Positions 33,351-42,034 of a stretch of DNA of 64,000 nt are shown piece by piece. The notes beneath the pieces were generated by a model. The model saw only the letters and a program-made list of their open reading frames with translations. It searched no databases and was not told the origin of the DNA. Origin of the DNA: Bacteroidaceae bacterium (GTDB taxonomy: Bacteria > Bacteroidota > Bacteroidia > Bacteroidales > Bacteroidaceae); assembly GCA_016286165.1 (NCBI GenBank), contig JAEESE010000004.1, positions 1 through 64,000 on the forward strand. Reading direction: 5' to 3'. Positions within the stretch are counted from its first letter, which is position 1, and every line of letters begins with the position of its first letter. The position numbers and the translations under genes were made by a program.

Positions 33351-34838
33351 CTAATCCGAAGAAAGTATTTCGTAAAGGCGCGGAATATCAACGTATCGAC
33401 GCACGTGAGCGGCCAAACGATTGTACTGTTCTTCCTTAAACTCTGCGTAACTTTCAACTTTGATTGCAGAACTCCCAACTTTGCACTTCCCAAGCAAGTG
33501 CTCTATGACGGGTACGTTGTCGAGAAAGCCGTGGATATAGGTGCCGATACAGTGATCGGTTTCGAGGATGGCCTCATCGGTGTCGCAGACTCCTTGATGA
33601 ATCTCATAGCCCTGGCACTCCTGACCGTTGAACTGAAAGGCCACTTGTCGTGTGGTCTTCTCATGAGCCATGACGGTGTGGATGGGCAGCAGCCCGAGTC
33701 CAGGCAGCGAAGCCACGGAGCCTTCGATGCCATCGGGGTCATCGATGGTCTGCCCCAACATCTGGTAGCCCCCGCAGATTCCTACCACCATCTTGCCGTC
33801 GCGATGAGCACGTTGGATGGCTTGTGCACAGCCATTGCGACGCAGTTCCAGGAGGTCATCCATAGTACTCTTAGTTCCAGGCAGGATAATGATATCAGCT
33901 TTCTCTATGTCGGCAACGTTGTTGGCATAAAAGAGGTTCGCGCGCGAGTCACGCTCCAGCGTGTTGAAATCCGTGAAATTGCTGATATGACGAAGGAGCA
34001 CGACGGCTATATCTACAGTCCCGCCCTGCCCTCTTGACGTCTTTTTTCTTTCCAACGCCACGGAATCCTCTTCGTCGATATAAATGTCTTTATAATAAGG
34101 TACTACGCCGAGTACGGGCACACCGCAGATATCCTCGAGCAAGCGGCGGCCATCGTCGAACAGACGAAGGTCGCCACGGAACTTATTGATGATGATGCCC
34201 TTGATGTGCTGCTGATCCTCTGGCTTCTGCAACATAATACTACCATAGGCCGAGGCGAAGACACCCCCGCGGTCGATGTCGGCCACGAGGATGACCTTGG
34301 CGTTGGCATGACGTGCCATAGGCATATTCACAAGGTCGTGGTCGCGCAGGTTAAGCTCGGAGATGCTCCCTGCGCCTTCCATGACGATAGGGTTGTACTT
34401 TACAGCCAGCCTGTCAAAGGCAGCACACACCTCGGCACGGAAATCGGGGCTCTCATTCAAGCCGTAGGTTCCCCCACCCTGACGGGAGGGGTCGGTGGTG
34501 GGTTTTCTCCAGAAATCATACGCATCCTTGTTGCCTATGGGCTTGCCGTGCAGCACCACTTGACTGGTATGATCCGAGTTGGGTTTCAGAAGGAGCGGAT
34601 TCATATCCGTGTGGCAAGGGATGCCGGCTGCCTCGGCCTGCACCGCCTGTGCGCGTCCTATCTCCAAGCCTTCAGGTGTGGCGTATGAGTTCAGCGCCAT
34701 GTTCTGCGCCTTGAAGGGAGCGGGATGGTAGCCGTCCTGCAGGAAGATACGGCAGAGTGCCGTGGCGATGACGCTTTTACCAACGTCGCTGCCCGTGCCT
34801 GCGAGCATTACGGGACTAAGTATTTTACGTTCAGTCAA
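33351..34838 (-). CDS. cbiP: Adenosylcobyric acid synthase
   Basis: 495 residues. N-terminal ATP-binding domain (MLAGTGSDVGKSVIATAL, KAQNMALNSY) and C-terminal glutamine amidotransferase domain with Cys in VGICGGYQMLG and His in GYEIHQG. It amidates four side chains of adenosylcobyrinic diamide. The segment KPTTDPSRQGGGTYG (about 112-126) derives from a GC-rich palindromic element inserted in frame, where relatives have a simple loop. It starts 14 nt downstream of the preceding cbiA stop. Confidence 0.94.
   Translation of the reverse strand: MTERKILSPVMLAGTGSDVGKSVIATALCRIFLQDGYHPAPFKAQNMALNSYATPEGLEIGRAQAVQAEAAGIPCHTDMNPLLLKPNSDHTSQVVLHGKPIGNKDAYDFWRKPTTDPSRQGGGTYGLNESPDFRAEVCAAFDRLAVKYNPIVMEGAGSISELNLRDHDLVNMPMARHANAKVILVADIDRGGVFASAYGSIMLQKPEDQQHIKGIIINKFRGDLRLFDDGRRLLEDICGVPVLGVVPYYKDIYIDEEDSVALERKKTSRGQGGTVDIAVVLLRHISNFTDFNTLERDSRANLFYANNVADIEKADIIILPGTKSTMDDLLELRRNGCAQAIQRAHRDGKMVVGICGGYQMLGQTIDDPDGIEGSVASLPGLGLLPIHTVMAHEKTTRQVAFQFNGQECQGYEIHQGVCDTDEAILETDHCIGTYIHGFLDNVPVIEHLLGKCKVGSSAIKVESYAEFKEEQYNRLAAHVRRYVDIPRLYEILSSD
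34468..34506. repeat. GC-rich palindromic element inside cbiP
   Basis: Minus strand ACCACCGACCCCTCCC then GTCAGGGTGGGGGAAC, encoding TTDPSRQGGGTYG in frame. It belongs to the same family as the near-identical copies at 39009-39054 and 39176-39218, but is diverged. Confidence 0.6.
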
Positions 34839-34852
34839 TTTAGGGTTTATAA

Positions 34853-36115
34853 TTAAACGTTATACAAATGTGTGTAACTGGCTAAGACATTCTTATACCT
34901 GAAGACAGGTGTGTCAACGGCATTGCCCTTGGCATCAAAGACCTGAGTCGCTGACGACGGCGTCACTTCGGCAAAACGGGTATAATGGAACTCATGACCA
35001 CGATACTCACGACCATCAAGCTCAAAGCGACGATAGCCTAAGGAGAGTTTACGGTCGGCCATACGAGCCGTGATAACAAAAGGTAACACTCCGCACATTG
35101 GGTATTCGCCTTCGTCGGTCACGATGCTTTGGCAAAGGTACATCATTCCTCCACATTCAGCAATAATACGGCCTCCTCGTTCTGCGAAATCCTTAATCGC
35201 CTTGCGACAGGCCTCGTTACTCACCAATGCTTCCAAATGCTTTTCGGGGTAACCGCCAGGCAAGTAGAGCAGGTCTATGCCTTCGAACTGCGGCACCTCC
35301 GTTTCAGGGTCGAAGAAAGCTATTTTGCGATAGCGGTCGAGGTTCTCCTGATACATGAAAGAGAAAGACTCGGCATTGCGGGCGACCAGGATGGAGAGAT
35401 TAGAATCAATAGGATTAATAGATTCTACAGATGCTACAGAGCCCACAGATTGTCTGGAAATGACAGACAAAAGCTTTTCAATATCTACATGTTCCTCCAC
35501 CATAGTCATCAATTCGCTTACAGACGTTTCTTCAGAGAAATCCAAACCTAAGTAGCGCGAGCCCTGTTCCAGCGCCTGCGTCTTAGGCAGATAGCCAAAA
35601 CATGTTATCCGCAAATCATCGCACACCTGTTGGAGCATCTGGCGATGACGTTCAGAGCCTACTCGGTTGAACACCACCCCAGCTACACGTATGTCTTCGC
35701 GAAAATGAACAAATCCCTGAAGCAAGGCTGCCGTGGAATAAGCTGCAGATTTAGCATCAACAACCAGCACCACAGGAATATCCAGTACGCGGGCTATCTC
35801 TGCCGAGGAACCATGGTCGCGGTCGTAGCCGTCGAACAGCCCCATCATTCCTTCCACCACACAAATATCGGCATCGTAGCCATAACGGAGAAACAACTCA
35901 TGCACATGTTCTGGCGTAGCCATAAACGTGTCGAGGTTGATGCTCGGACGACCACATACGCGTTCATGGAATTTCGTATCGATATAATCGGGACCGCACT
36001 TGAAGGGCTGCACCTTCAAACCCCGTTCTCGCAAGGCCATCAGCAAGCCCATCGTGAATGTGGTCTTACCACAGCCCGATGAAGTGGCACCGATTAACAG
36101 ATTATATCTTGACAT
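34853..36115 (-). CDS. cbiA: Cobyrinic acid a,c-diamide synthase
   Basis: 420 residues. P-loop GATSSGCGKTTFTMGL, YIDTKFHERVCGRPSINLD, VVEGMMGLFDG, and amidotransferase Cys in IIAECGGMMYLC with HEFHYTRF near the C-terminus. It amidates side chains a and c early in the anaerobic route. The start at 36115 (MSRYNLL) is chosen as the conserved N-terminus. A frame to 36154 would overlap the upstream stop. A low-complexity insert (SVGSVASVESINPIDSNL, about 225-243) contains the inverted repeat TAGAATC/GATTCTA in DNA. Confidence 0.93.
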   Translation of the reverse strand: MSRYNLLIGATSSGCGKTTFTMGLLMALRERGLKVQPFKCGPDYIDTKFHERVCGRPSINLDTFMATPEHVHELFLRYGYDADICVVEGMMGLFDGYDRDHGSSAEIARVLDIPVVLVVDAKSAAYSTAALLQGFVHFREDIRVAGVVFNRVGSERHRQMLQQVCDDLRITCFGYLPKTQALEQGSRYLGLDFSEETSVSELMTMVEEHVDIEKLLSVISRQSVGSVASVESINPIDSNLSILVARNAESFSFMYQENLDRYRKIAFFDPETEVPQFEGIDLLYLPGGYPEKHLEALVSNEACRKAIKDFAERGGRIIAECGGMMYLCQSIVTDEGEYPMCGVLPFVITARMADRKLSLGYRRFELDGREYRGHEFHYTRFAEVTPSSATQVFDAKGNAVDTPVFRYKNVLASYTHLYNV

Positions 36116-36143
36116 ATCTTTAGTTTCAAGTTTCAAGTAACTT

Positions 36144-37895
36144 TTATTTTTCACTTTTCACTCTTTCACTTTTCAATGTTATCTCCAACTCCCCTTTAGG
36201 AAACACCTTGCGGCAATGCTCGTAGCAAAGGTCTTGGAGCCGTTTGAAGAAAGCGGGAGGCATGAGTGCCCATAGTTCGCGTGCCATACTAACGCCGTCG
36301 AGAATCTTTGCAGCATCTTTCACTCCTGCTTGTGCAGCCACCTCCGCGAGGAAGGTCTTGTTCATGAGCACTTTATGAGAATGCGTATCCATGTGTCCTT
36401 CAGCCAGCTTCACGGCTTTGCCTATCATGATGCCGAGCACGACACGGCTGAATCCAAGCTCATAAGCTCGTTGAAGGGCAGCACCAATAAAATTGCCATA
36501 ATGAATCACACGCAGCTCTGGCTCACTTGCCACAAGAGCCTCCTCGCCTCGCTTTCCTGAAGCCAGGCCGATGGTCTTGAAGCCCATGGCGCGCGCCACT
36601 TCCATCTCGCGGCTTATGCTTTGGATGAAAGCTTCGTTACTTAGCGGATGCACGATACCTGATGTGCCGATTATGCTGATGCCGTCGACCACGCCCACGC
36701 GCTCGTTGAATGTTCGTTTGGCCAACTCACGTCCACCTTCCACCGAGATGGTTATATCAACGGCTGCATCTGTCAACGCTCGCACCTCACTCTCAATCAT
36801 CTGTCGTGGCACAGGATTGATGGCGGGCTCACCCACAGGGATGCCTAAGCCTGGCAATGTCACGCGTCCCACACCCTCGCCTTGGAGAAATCGGATAGAG
36901 GACTCCACTTCTTTGCCGGACTTATCCCCAGAAGACTGTAAACGAGTCTTTACCATAGCTTTTATCCTGCACCCGCGCGTCACATCTGGGTCATCGCTAA
37001 AATCCTTGACCACAGTGGCTTCCCCAAACCCAACGCTCTCGATGTCCACGAGTACGCTCTCGCCGTCGGGCAATTGTACCCATACAGCCTCCTCCTCTTC
37101 GCCTTGCAGCGACAGCAGAGCCGCTTTCACGGCAGCGGTAGCACATGTGCCCGTTGTCAGACCGCTCTTCAAAGGGAAGAAATCGGGCAGCAGTTGTTCT
37201 ATCATTCGCCGTAAGCCATGAGGGCCGTTGACGCAGTTCTTCATACCTAATTCTGGTCGTTTCAGCACAATGATTCTCATGCCTTTCGCTCTCGCCGCTT
37301 TAACCTTTTCGCTGAATCCACCGCTCTCACCGCTCTCCTTGAGCAGGATGGCATCGGCATCAATATCGATAGTGTTGTCGTCTTCGTAGTAACACAGCTG
37401 GCTTTCGTCTGCCCCTTGTGCTTTAGCCAATGCGATGGAACTCTCACGATGGAGAATACGATAAAACACCTTTATGCCTTCAGCCTCCAAATACTTCAGC
37501 TTGCTGATGCTCTGCACCCCGGTGGTAGCAAGGAGGGTGTGGATATCCGTCGGCACTTGAGAGTAATCATCTATCCACGTGATATCAGCTTCGCGAGGAG
37601 GAAAGATGCGTTCGAAACGCACGAGCGGAATGGCCAGCTCTTCGGCCACACGACAGAGGTTGTGGTGCAATTCCTTGGCAAAAGGATGTGCGGCATCCAC
37701 AATCAGACGTATGCCATGGTCGCGGCAGAAGGCCACCATTGCCTCCTCATCCATAGCCCCCGCAAGACGCTGGCCGTGCACTAATGGCACTTCCTGCTCA
37801 CCGCTGCGTGTGCTGTAGAAATAAGGCTTGCCGGCCTGTTCCAACACATCCACGGCTCTACGGCCTTCTGTCGTTCCTCCGAAGATGATAATCAT
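36144..37895 (-). CDS. Fused precorrin-6A reductase and cobalt-precorrin-5B C1-methyltransferase
   Basis: 583 residues. N-terminal CbiJ (about 1-225): MIIIFGGTTEGR, VDAAHPFAKELHHNL, RFERIFPP, LLKESGESGG. C-terminal CbiD (about 240-575): KSGLTTGTCATAAVKAAL, PGLGIPVGEPAINPVPRQMI, GTSGIVHPLSNEAF. CbiD methylates C1 and CbiJ reduces the ring, consecutive steps, so fusion may channel the intermediate. CbiD marks the anaerobic pathway. Its start overlaps the upstream stop of the substrate-binding protein by 4 nt. Confidence 0.92.
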   Translation of the reverse strand: MIIIFGGTTEGRRAVDVLEQAGKPYFYSTRSGEQEVPLVHGQRLAGAMDEEAMVAFCRDHGIRLIVDAAHPFAKELHHNLCRVAEELAIPLVRFERIFPPREADITWIDDYSQVPTDIHTLLATTGVQSISKLKYLEAEGIKVFYRILHRESSIALAKAQGADESQLCYYEDDNTIDIDADAILLKESGESGGFSEKVKAARAKGMRIIVLKRPELGMKNCVNGPHGLRRMIEQLLPDFFPLKSGLTTGTCATAAVKAALLSLQGEEEEAVWVQLPDGESVLVDIESVGFGEATVVKDFSDDPDVTRGCRIKAMVKTRLQSSGDKSGKEVESSIRFLQGEGVGRVTLPGLGIPVGEPAINPVPRQMIESEVRALTDAAVDITISVEGGRELAKRTFNERVGVVDGISIIGTSGIVHPLSNEAFIQSISREMEVARAMGFKTIGLASGKRGEEALVASEPELRVIHYGNFIGAALQRAYELGFSRVVLGIMIGKAVKLAEGHMDTHSHKVLMNKTFLAEVAAQAGVKDAAKILDGVSMARELWALMPPAFFKRLQDLCYEHCRKVFPKGELEITLKSERVKSEK

Positions 37896-39145
37896 TTAAG
37901 CAAGCGATAAAACGTAGGTTGATAATCCTTGGGCATAAGTTCGGGATGGAAGATGGCGATGAAGTCGGCGAGGATGAGGTCGGGAGCCACGGGAGCAAGC
38001 TCGTAGTAAGGCGTCTGCTTCATGTTGCAATAGATGACCTTCTTCTCGCGGAAGGCACGGAAGAGCTCGTTGCGCGGCTCGCTTGCCTTCAAGGCTTCGT
38101 ATGAGAATTCGCCGGGAAAACTATTGAGAATGCGCCAGTAGTCAGCATCTGCGGCCATGGCGTAAAGCTGCTCAAACTCGATATTCACGCCGCCCGTGTT
38201 GTCGTCATTGATGACATACTCTGCGCCTGCATCGCGGAAAAGCTGTGCAAGGGTGCTCTTCCCGCCTACAGCATACCAGTTGCCTCCGTGCATTTCGCCG
38301 GAGAAGACCTTGGGAGACCCTCCTGAATTTCCCTGTGAGGAGAGACTTCCTTTTCCGCTTGCATCCTTTGCGTCAGCTTTCTGTTTTAGGGTATTATACC
38401 TTTCCTCTATGCCCGAAAAGATACTGTCGGCCTCAGCTTCCTTGCCGAGGAAGAGACCTACGAACTTTATCCATTCGGCCTGACCAAGCGGATGGAGCTC
38501 CTTGTAACCGAGGTGAGGGATAAGGGTGATGCCGGTCTCCTTGATGACATCGTAACCGCCGCGTTTGAAGGGGGATATAAAGATGACCTCGGGGTTGGCA
38601 GCAAGGATGAGCTCCGTATCGAAATTACCCTCCATGCCTATTTTAACGATTCGTCCATCCTCTACGCGCTCTCGTACCTCTTTGTTAAAAAGGTTCTTCG
38701 TACCCGTGATACCTTTCACCACATCGAGGGCATCTAAGGTCGTGAAATTCGAGAGCTGTAACATCGTCATCACAATGGTGCGGTCCACGGGAACGGGGAC
38801 AATGGTATAAGAAGCAGGCACAGCCTCTCCCCTCCCCGACGGTAAGGGTTGGGGGTGGGTCTTTTTTGGCACCAATGCGAAATGATAGCTCACAGGCATC
38901 TTATCCTCATCTTTCTGCGGGTCGGCGATGTCAACGAGGCGGATACCGTTGTCAAGGGTACGAACGGTGAAGCCTTTGGCGTAGGAAAGGGTAAGGGAAG
39001 ACCCACTACTTGAAGACCCACCCCCCAGCCCCTCCCTTGTTGGGAGGGGAGTAGAATCCGATTGACTCGAGGAACGATTGTTGTTGCCACAGGCAAGCAA
39101 AAGAGGAATTGCAATAAAGCTAAGAAATAACGATTTTATATTCAT
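37892..39145 (-). CDS. ABC transporter substrate-binding lipoprotein (BtuF-like)
   Basis: 417 residues with a lipoprotein signal (IPLLLACGNN) and a class III binding-protein fold: TIVMTMLQLSNFTTLDALDVV, GNFDTELILAANPEVIF, WIKFVGLFLGKEAEAD, VFSGEMHGGNWYAVGGKST. It likely delivers a corrinoid or metal chelate to the permease downstream. Three insertions break the sequence: TPLPTREGLGGGSS (about 33-48), THPQPLPSGRGEA (about 95-108) and GKGSLSSQGNSGGSP (about 260-280), all from palindromic DNA elements. Its stop overlaps cbiJD by 4 nt. Confidence 0.88.
   Translation of the reverse strand: MNIKSLFLSFIAIPLLLACGNNNRSSSQSDSTPLPTREGLGGGSSSSGSSLTLSYAKGFTVRTLDNGIRLVDIADPQKDEDKMPVSYHFALVPKKTHPQPLPSGRGEAVPASYTIVPVPVDRTIVMTMLQLSNFTTLDALDVVKGITGTKNLFNKEVRERVEDGRIVKIGMEGNFDTELILAANPEVIFISPFKRGGYDVIKETGITLIPHLGYKELHPLGQAEWIKFVGLFLGKEAEADSIFSGIEERYNTLKQKADAKDASGKGSLSSQGNSGGSPKVFSGEMHGGNWYAVGGKSTLAQLFRDAGAEYVINDDNTGGVNIEFEQLYAMAADADYWRILNSFPGEFSYEALKASEPRNELFRAFREKKVIYCNMKQTPYYELAPVAPDLILADFIAIFHPELMPKDYQPTFYRLLK
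38312..38350. repeat. Palindromic element in the btuF-like gene (third copy)
   Basis: Minus-strand CTCTCCT, a 12-base loop and AGGAGGG encode GSLSSQGNSGGSP in frame. The stem is short and the sequence differs in the loop from the two other elements in this gene. Confidence 0.5.
38824..38868. repeat. GC-rich palindromic element in the btuF-like gene
   Basis: Minus strand GACCCACCCCCAACCCTTA then CCGTCGGGGAGGGGAG, encoding THPQPLPSGRGEA. Shares GACCCACCCCC and GGGGAGGGGAG with the copies at 39009 and 39176. Confidence 0.75.
39009..39054. repeat. GC-rich palindromic element in the btuF-like gene
   Basis: Minus strand: CTACTCCCCTCCCA, a short loop, then GGGAGGGGCTGGGGGG and TGGGTCTTCAAG. It is translated in frame as STPLPTREGLGGGSS. 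Identical to the element at 39176-39218 except in the loop. Confidence 0.85.
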
Positions 39146-39175
39146 AATGAAACAGTTATCTTTTCTTGTAGGTAT

Positions 39176-39218
39176 CTACTCCCCTCCCTAGGGAGGGGCT
39201 GGGGGGTGGGTCTTCAAG
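39176..39218. repeat. GC-rich palindromic element, intergenic copy
   Basis: Plus strand CTACTCCCCTCCCT then AGGGAGGGGCTGGGGGG and TGGGTCTTCAAG. It fills half of the 88-bp gap between the binding-protein gene and the permease gene, in opposite orientation to the copy at 39009-39054, 122 bp away. Confidence 0.85.
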
Positions 39219-39233
39219 AGGAGGGTATTCTCC

Positions 39234-40262
39234 CTACTCTTTCCTCCTAAACAGCACCGCCGCTATCACGGGAGCACCCACGAGGGCTGTGACACTATTG
39301 ACCGGCAGGGCTCCCTCGAAGCCGGGCATGCGGGCAATGAGGTTGCAGAGCAGGGCGAGGGCTGCACCACAAAGGAGCGTGGCTGGCATGAGGATGCGAT
39401 GGTCGCTGGTGCGGAACAGGGCGCGAGCCAGATGAGGCACAGCTAAGCCGATGAACATGATAGGACCGCAGTAGGCGGTGATGATGGCCACGAGGACGCC
39501 CGAGGATAGGATAACCAACGTGCGAGCGCGCTGTATGTTGAGGCCGAGGTTTCGGGCATAGGCATCGCCCAGCATCAGCAGGTTCATGGTCTTCACGAGC
39601 AGCATACTCAGCGGCAGGAGGAAGGCCATCAATACCACGAAGAGCACCATCTGATCGCCGGATACACGGGCAAAAGAGCCCAGACCCCAGACGACATAAG
39701 CCTTGATGTCCTCCTCGTTGGAGAAGAATTTCAATACACCGATGATAGCGTTGGCCAAATAACCGATCATCACACCGATGATTAACAGCGTAACACCAGA
39801 CTCTACACGCCGGGCCACCCACACGATAAGCGTCATCACGGCCAAGGCGCCCACGATGGCCGCTAAAGACATCGCCACATCGCCAAGATAACCCAAACGG
39901 CTCAAGGCAACGCCGCCCAGCGAACCCGACATCAGCACAACCAATGCCACACCTAAGGATGCGCCATTGGAGATACCGAGCACAGAAGGACCGGCCAAGG
40001 GATTGCGGAACACAGTCTGCATCTGCAAACCGCTGACGGCCAAACCTGCACCTGCCATCAACGCCGTCAGCGCCTGAGGCACGCGGGAACTCCAGATGAT
40101 ATTGTGAAAAATATAGGCTCCGTCCCCTCCTGCTGTGGGCGGGGAGAAAAGGATTCCAATGACTTCACCCACAGGAATCTTCACCGTGCCCAACAGGAGA
40201 TTGAGGATGAAGAGGGAGAGGATCAAGAGGATGAGGAAGAGGAATGAAGCGGTACGTTTCAT
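39234..40262 (-). CDS. BtuC/FecCD-type ABC transporter permease
   Basis: 342 residues, about ten membrane spans. Family motifs: SSRVPQALTALMAGAGLAVSG, NPLAGPSVLGISNGASLGVAL, GDAYARNLGLNIQRARTL (EAA-like), FIGLAVPHLARALF, CGAALALLCNL. It imports corrinoids or iron chelates together with the binding protein downstream. No ATPase (BtuD) gene is next to it. Its start overlaps the stop of the cbiG-cobM gene by 4 nt, so it belongs to the cobalamin unit, favouring a corrinoid substrate. Confidence 0.92.
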   Translation of the reverse strand: MKRTASFLFLILLILSLFILNLLLGTVKIPVGEVIGILFSPPTAGGDGAYIFHNIIWSSRVPQALTALMAGAGLAVSGLQMQTVFRNPLAGPSVLGISNGASLGVALVVLMSGSLGGVALSRLGYLGDVAMSLAAIVGALAVMTLIVWVARRVESGVTLLIIGVMIGYLANAIIGVLKFFSNEEDIKAYVVWGLGSFARVSGDQMVLFVVLMAFLLPLSMLLVKTMNLLMLGDAYARNLGLNIQRARTLVILSSGVLVAIITAYCGPIMFIGLAVPHLARALFRTSDHRILMPATLLCGAALALLCNLIARMPGFEGALPVNSVTALVGAPVIAAVLFRRKE

Positions 40263-42034
40263 GCTTTACCTTTTCTGAATAGATGTGTGAAGTTTTTGTT
40301 ATACAACTCCGAGAGGCCTTGGCGGTTGTCGATGGCTTCACCCACGACGAGCATGGTTGTGAGGGTGAGGTGGTTGTCGTGGACAATCTTGGCGAGGTCT
40401 TTCAACACACCTCGATAGATGTGCTGGTCGGGCCAGGTGAGGTGGTAGCAGGCCGCCACGGGTGTGTCCTCGGGGTACTCCATGAGAAGTTCGCGCTGCA
40501 CATCATCGACGATGGCTGCGCTGAGGAAGATACACATTGTGGACTGCGAGCGGGCGAGGAGGTGGAGCTGCTCGCGTTCGGGCATCGGTGTCCAGCCTTC
40601 GCCACGAGTGAGAATGATGGTCTGCGTGCGTTCGGGGATGGTGAACTGAGAGCGCAGTTCGGCAGCGGCGGCGAGGAACGAGGAGATACCAGGCGTGATG
40701 TGATAATGCATACCATGAGCATCGAAGAACGCCATCTGTTCCTGAATGGCTCCGAAGATACAGGGGTCGCCCGTATGCAGACGAACGATGTACTTACCCT
40801 GGTCGTAGAACTGCTTCATCAGTTCACATTGTTCCTCAAGATTCATGTCGGCCGACGAACGCACCACAGCGCCCGGCTTATGACATTCCGTCAGGGCTTT
40901 AGGTACAAGGCTGCCAGCATAGAGAATCAGGTCTGCCCGTTCCAACATCTTGCGACCTCGCACGGAAACGAGGTCAGGATCACCCGGACCGGCACCCACA
41001 ATCTCGATGTGGCCCTCCCGCAAATACTTATGGTCAATGGCTACGGCAAGTGTGAAGTCCTTTCCCTTCACCTTCGGCAATAGCAGTTTCCCATGATTGG
41101 AAGCCAACATGGCAGCTGCTTCACAGACGCTGGGCGTACCCACATGTTTCTCTACAGTTTCGCTGGGCGTGGGGACATCTACCGCGGCCAATTCATCGGC
41201 AGTATAGAGTTTAAGTTCAAGCCCGTATCGCTCTTCTTGGAACCTCTGGATAACAGGTTCCTCTGCTTTGATATCAATGGTACAGATATCGCGGATACAT
41301 TCAGACCAGAGATAAACATCGTGTTCAGCGAGCAGTTGTTGGATATCCTCATAAGCATCGACGGGTGCTTGATGAGCAAGTCCGATGCCCAAATCCAACA
41401 CTTGTGGGGTATACTGAACGACCAATAAATCAGATGGTAAAGAGTAGATGAAAGGAGACACTATAATGGCTAAAGTGTAGTTTCCCTCCATAATTTCATC
41501 AACAGAATGAACTATAGTCACATGTTGGGGACAAGTGCGTTCGAGATAATCGGTGCCCTCGTCGCGAATATCAAGCAGAAGAGCCACAGGCTCCCGATTG
41601 ACGAACTTACTTATCGCCGTATTGAGGTCGCCCACATAACTCATGTGCCAATCATAGTTCTCATAGAGAGTATCAAGCGCCCAAAGTCCTGCGAGGTCGC
41701 TCTGGGTGGTGATGACAGCCTTGGCACCGAGTAAATCTGCAAGGACCTCAGCGAGGGCGTTGGCACCGCCAACGTGGCCGGAAAGCACGGGGATGACATG
41801 TTGACACAAAGAGTCAACACAGAGGACGGCAGGATCGGTGTGTTTGTCCTCGATAAGCGGGGCTATGGTGCGGACGCAGATGCCCATGGCGCCGATGAAG
41901 ACGAAGGCATCGAAGTCGTGCCAATGGTTGTGGACGTCTTCGCGCTGGAGCTTATGGGCACCCAACTGGTTAATCAGCATGGAGGCTGCCGTGCTGCCGG
42001 CTTGGCTGATTTGTATGATAGCTATCTTCGGCAT
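40259..42034 (-). CDS. Fused CbiG / precorrin-4 C11-methyltransferase
   Basis: 591 residues. CbiG part (about 1-345): FIGAMGICVRTIAPLIEDKH, VDSLCQHVIPVLSGHVGGAN, TQSDLAG and C-terminal LASNHGKLLLPK. It opens the delta-lactone of cobalt-precorrin-5A in the anaerobic route. CbiF/CobM part (about 350-591): IEIVGAGPGDPDLVSVRG, LILYAGSLVPK, RLHTGDPCIFGAIQEQ, HITPGISSFLAAAA. The two act on consecutive intermediates. It overlaps the cbiET gene by 13 nt. Confidence 0.93.
   Translation of the reverse strand: MPKIAIIQISQAGSTAASMLINQLGAHKLQREDVHNHWHDFDAFVFIGAMGICVRTIAPLIEDKHTDPAVLCVDSLCQHVIPVLSGHVGGANALAEVLADLLGAKAVITTQSDLAGLWALDTLYENYDWHMSYVGDLNTAISKFVNREPVALLLDIRDEGTDYLERTCPQHVTIVHSVDEIMEGNYTLAIIVSPFIYSLPSDLLVVQYTPQVLDLGIGLAHQAPVDAYEDIQQLLAEHDVYLWSECIRDICTIDIKAEEPVIQRFQEERYGLELKLYTADELAAVDVPTPSETVEKHVGTPSVCEAAAMLASNHGKLLLPKVKGKDFTLAVAIDHKYLREGHIEIVGAGPGDPDLVSVRGRKMLERADLILYAGSLVPKALTECHKPGAVVRSSADMNLEEQCELMKQFYDQGKYIVRLHTGDPCIFGAIQEQMAFFDAHGMHYHITPGISSFLAAAAELRSQFTIPERTQTIILTRGEGWTPMPEREQLHLLARSQSTMCIFLSAAIVDDVQRELLMEYPEDTPVAACYHLTWPDQHIYRGVLKDLAKIVHDNHLTLTTMLVVGEAIDNRQGLSELYNKNFTHLFRKGKA

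Noticed and set aside
36116..36154. Longer N-terminus of cbiA from 36154
   Set aside because: The extra 13 residues are not like CbiA, and they would overlap the cbiJD stop; MSRYNLLIGATSSG is the usual start.
37892..40262. Iron-siderophore rather than corrinoid transporter
   Set aside because: Sequence alone cannot exclude it, but both genes overlap cobalamin genes by 4 nt on each side, so a corrinoid substrate is preferred.
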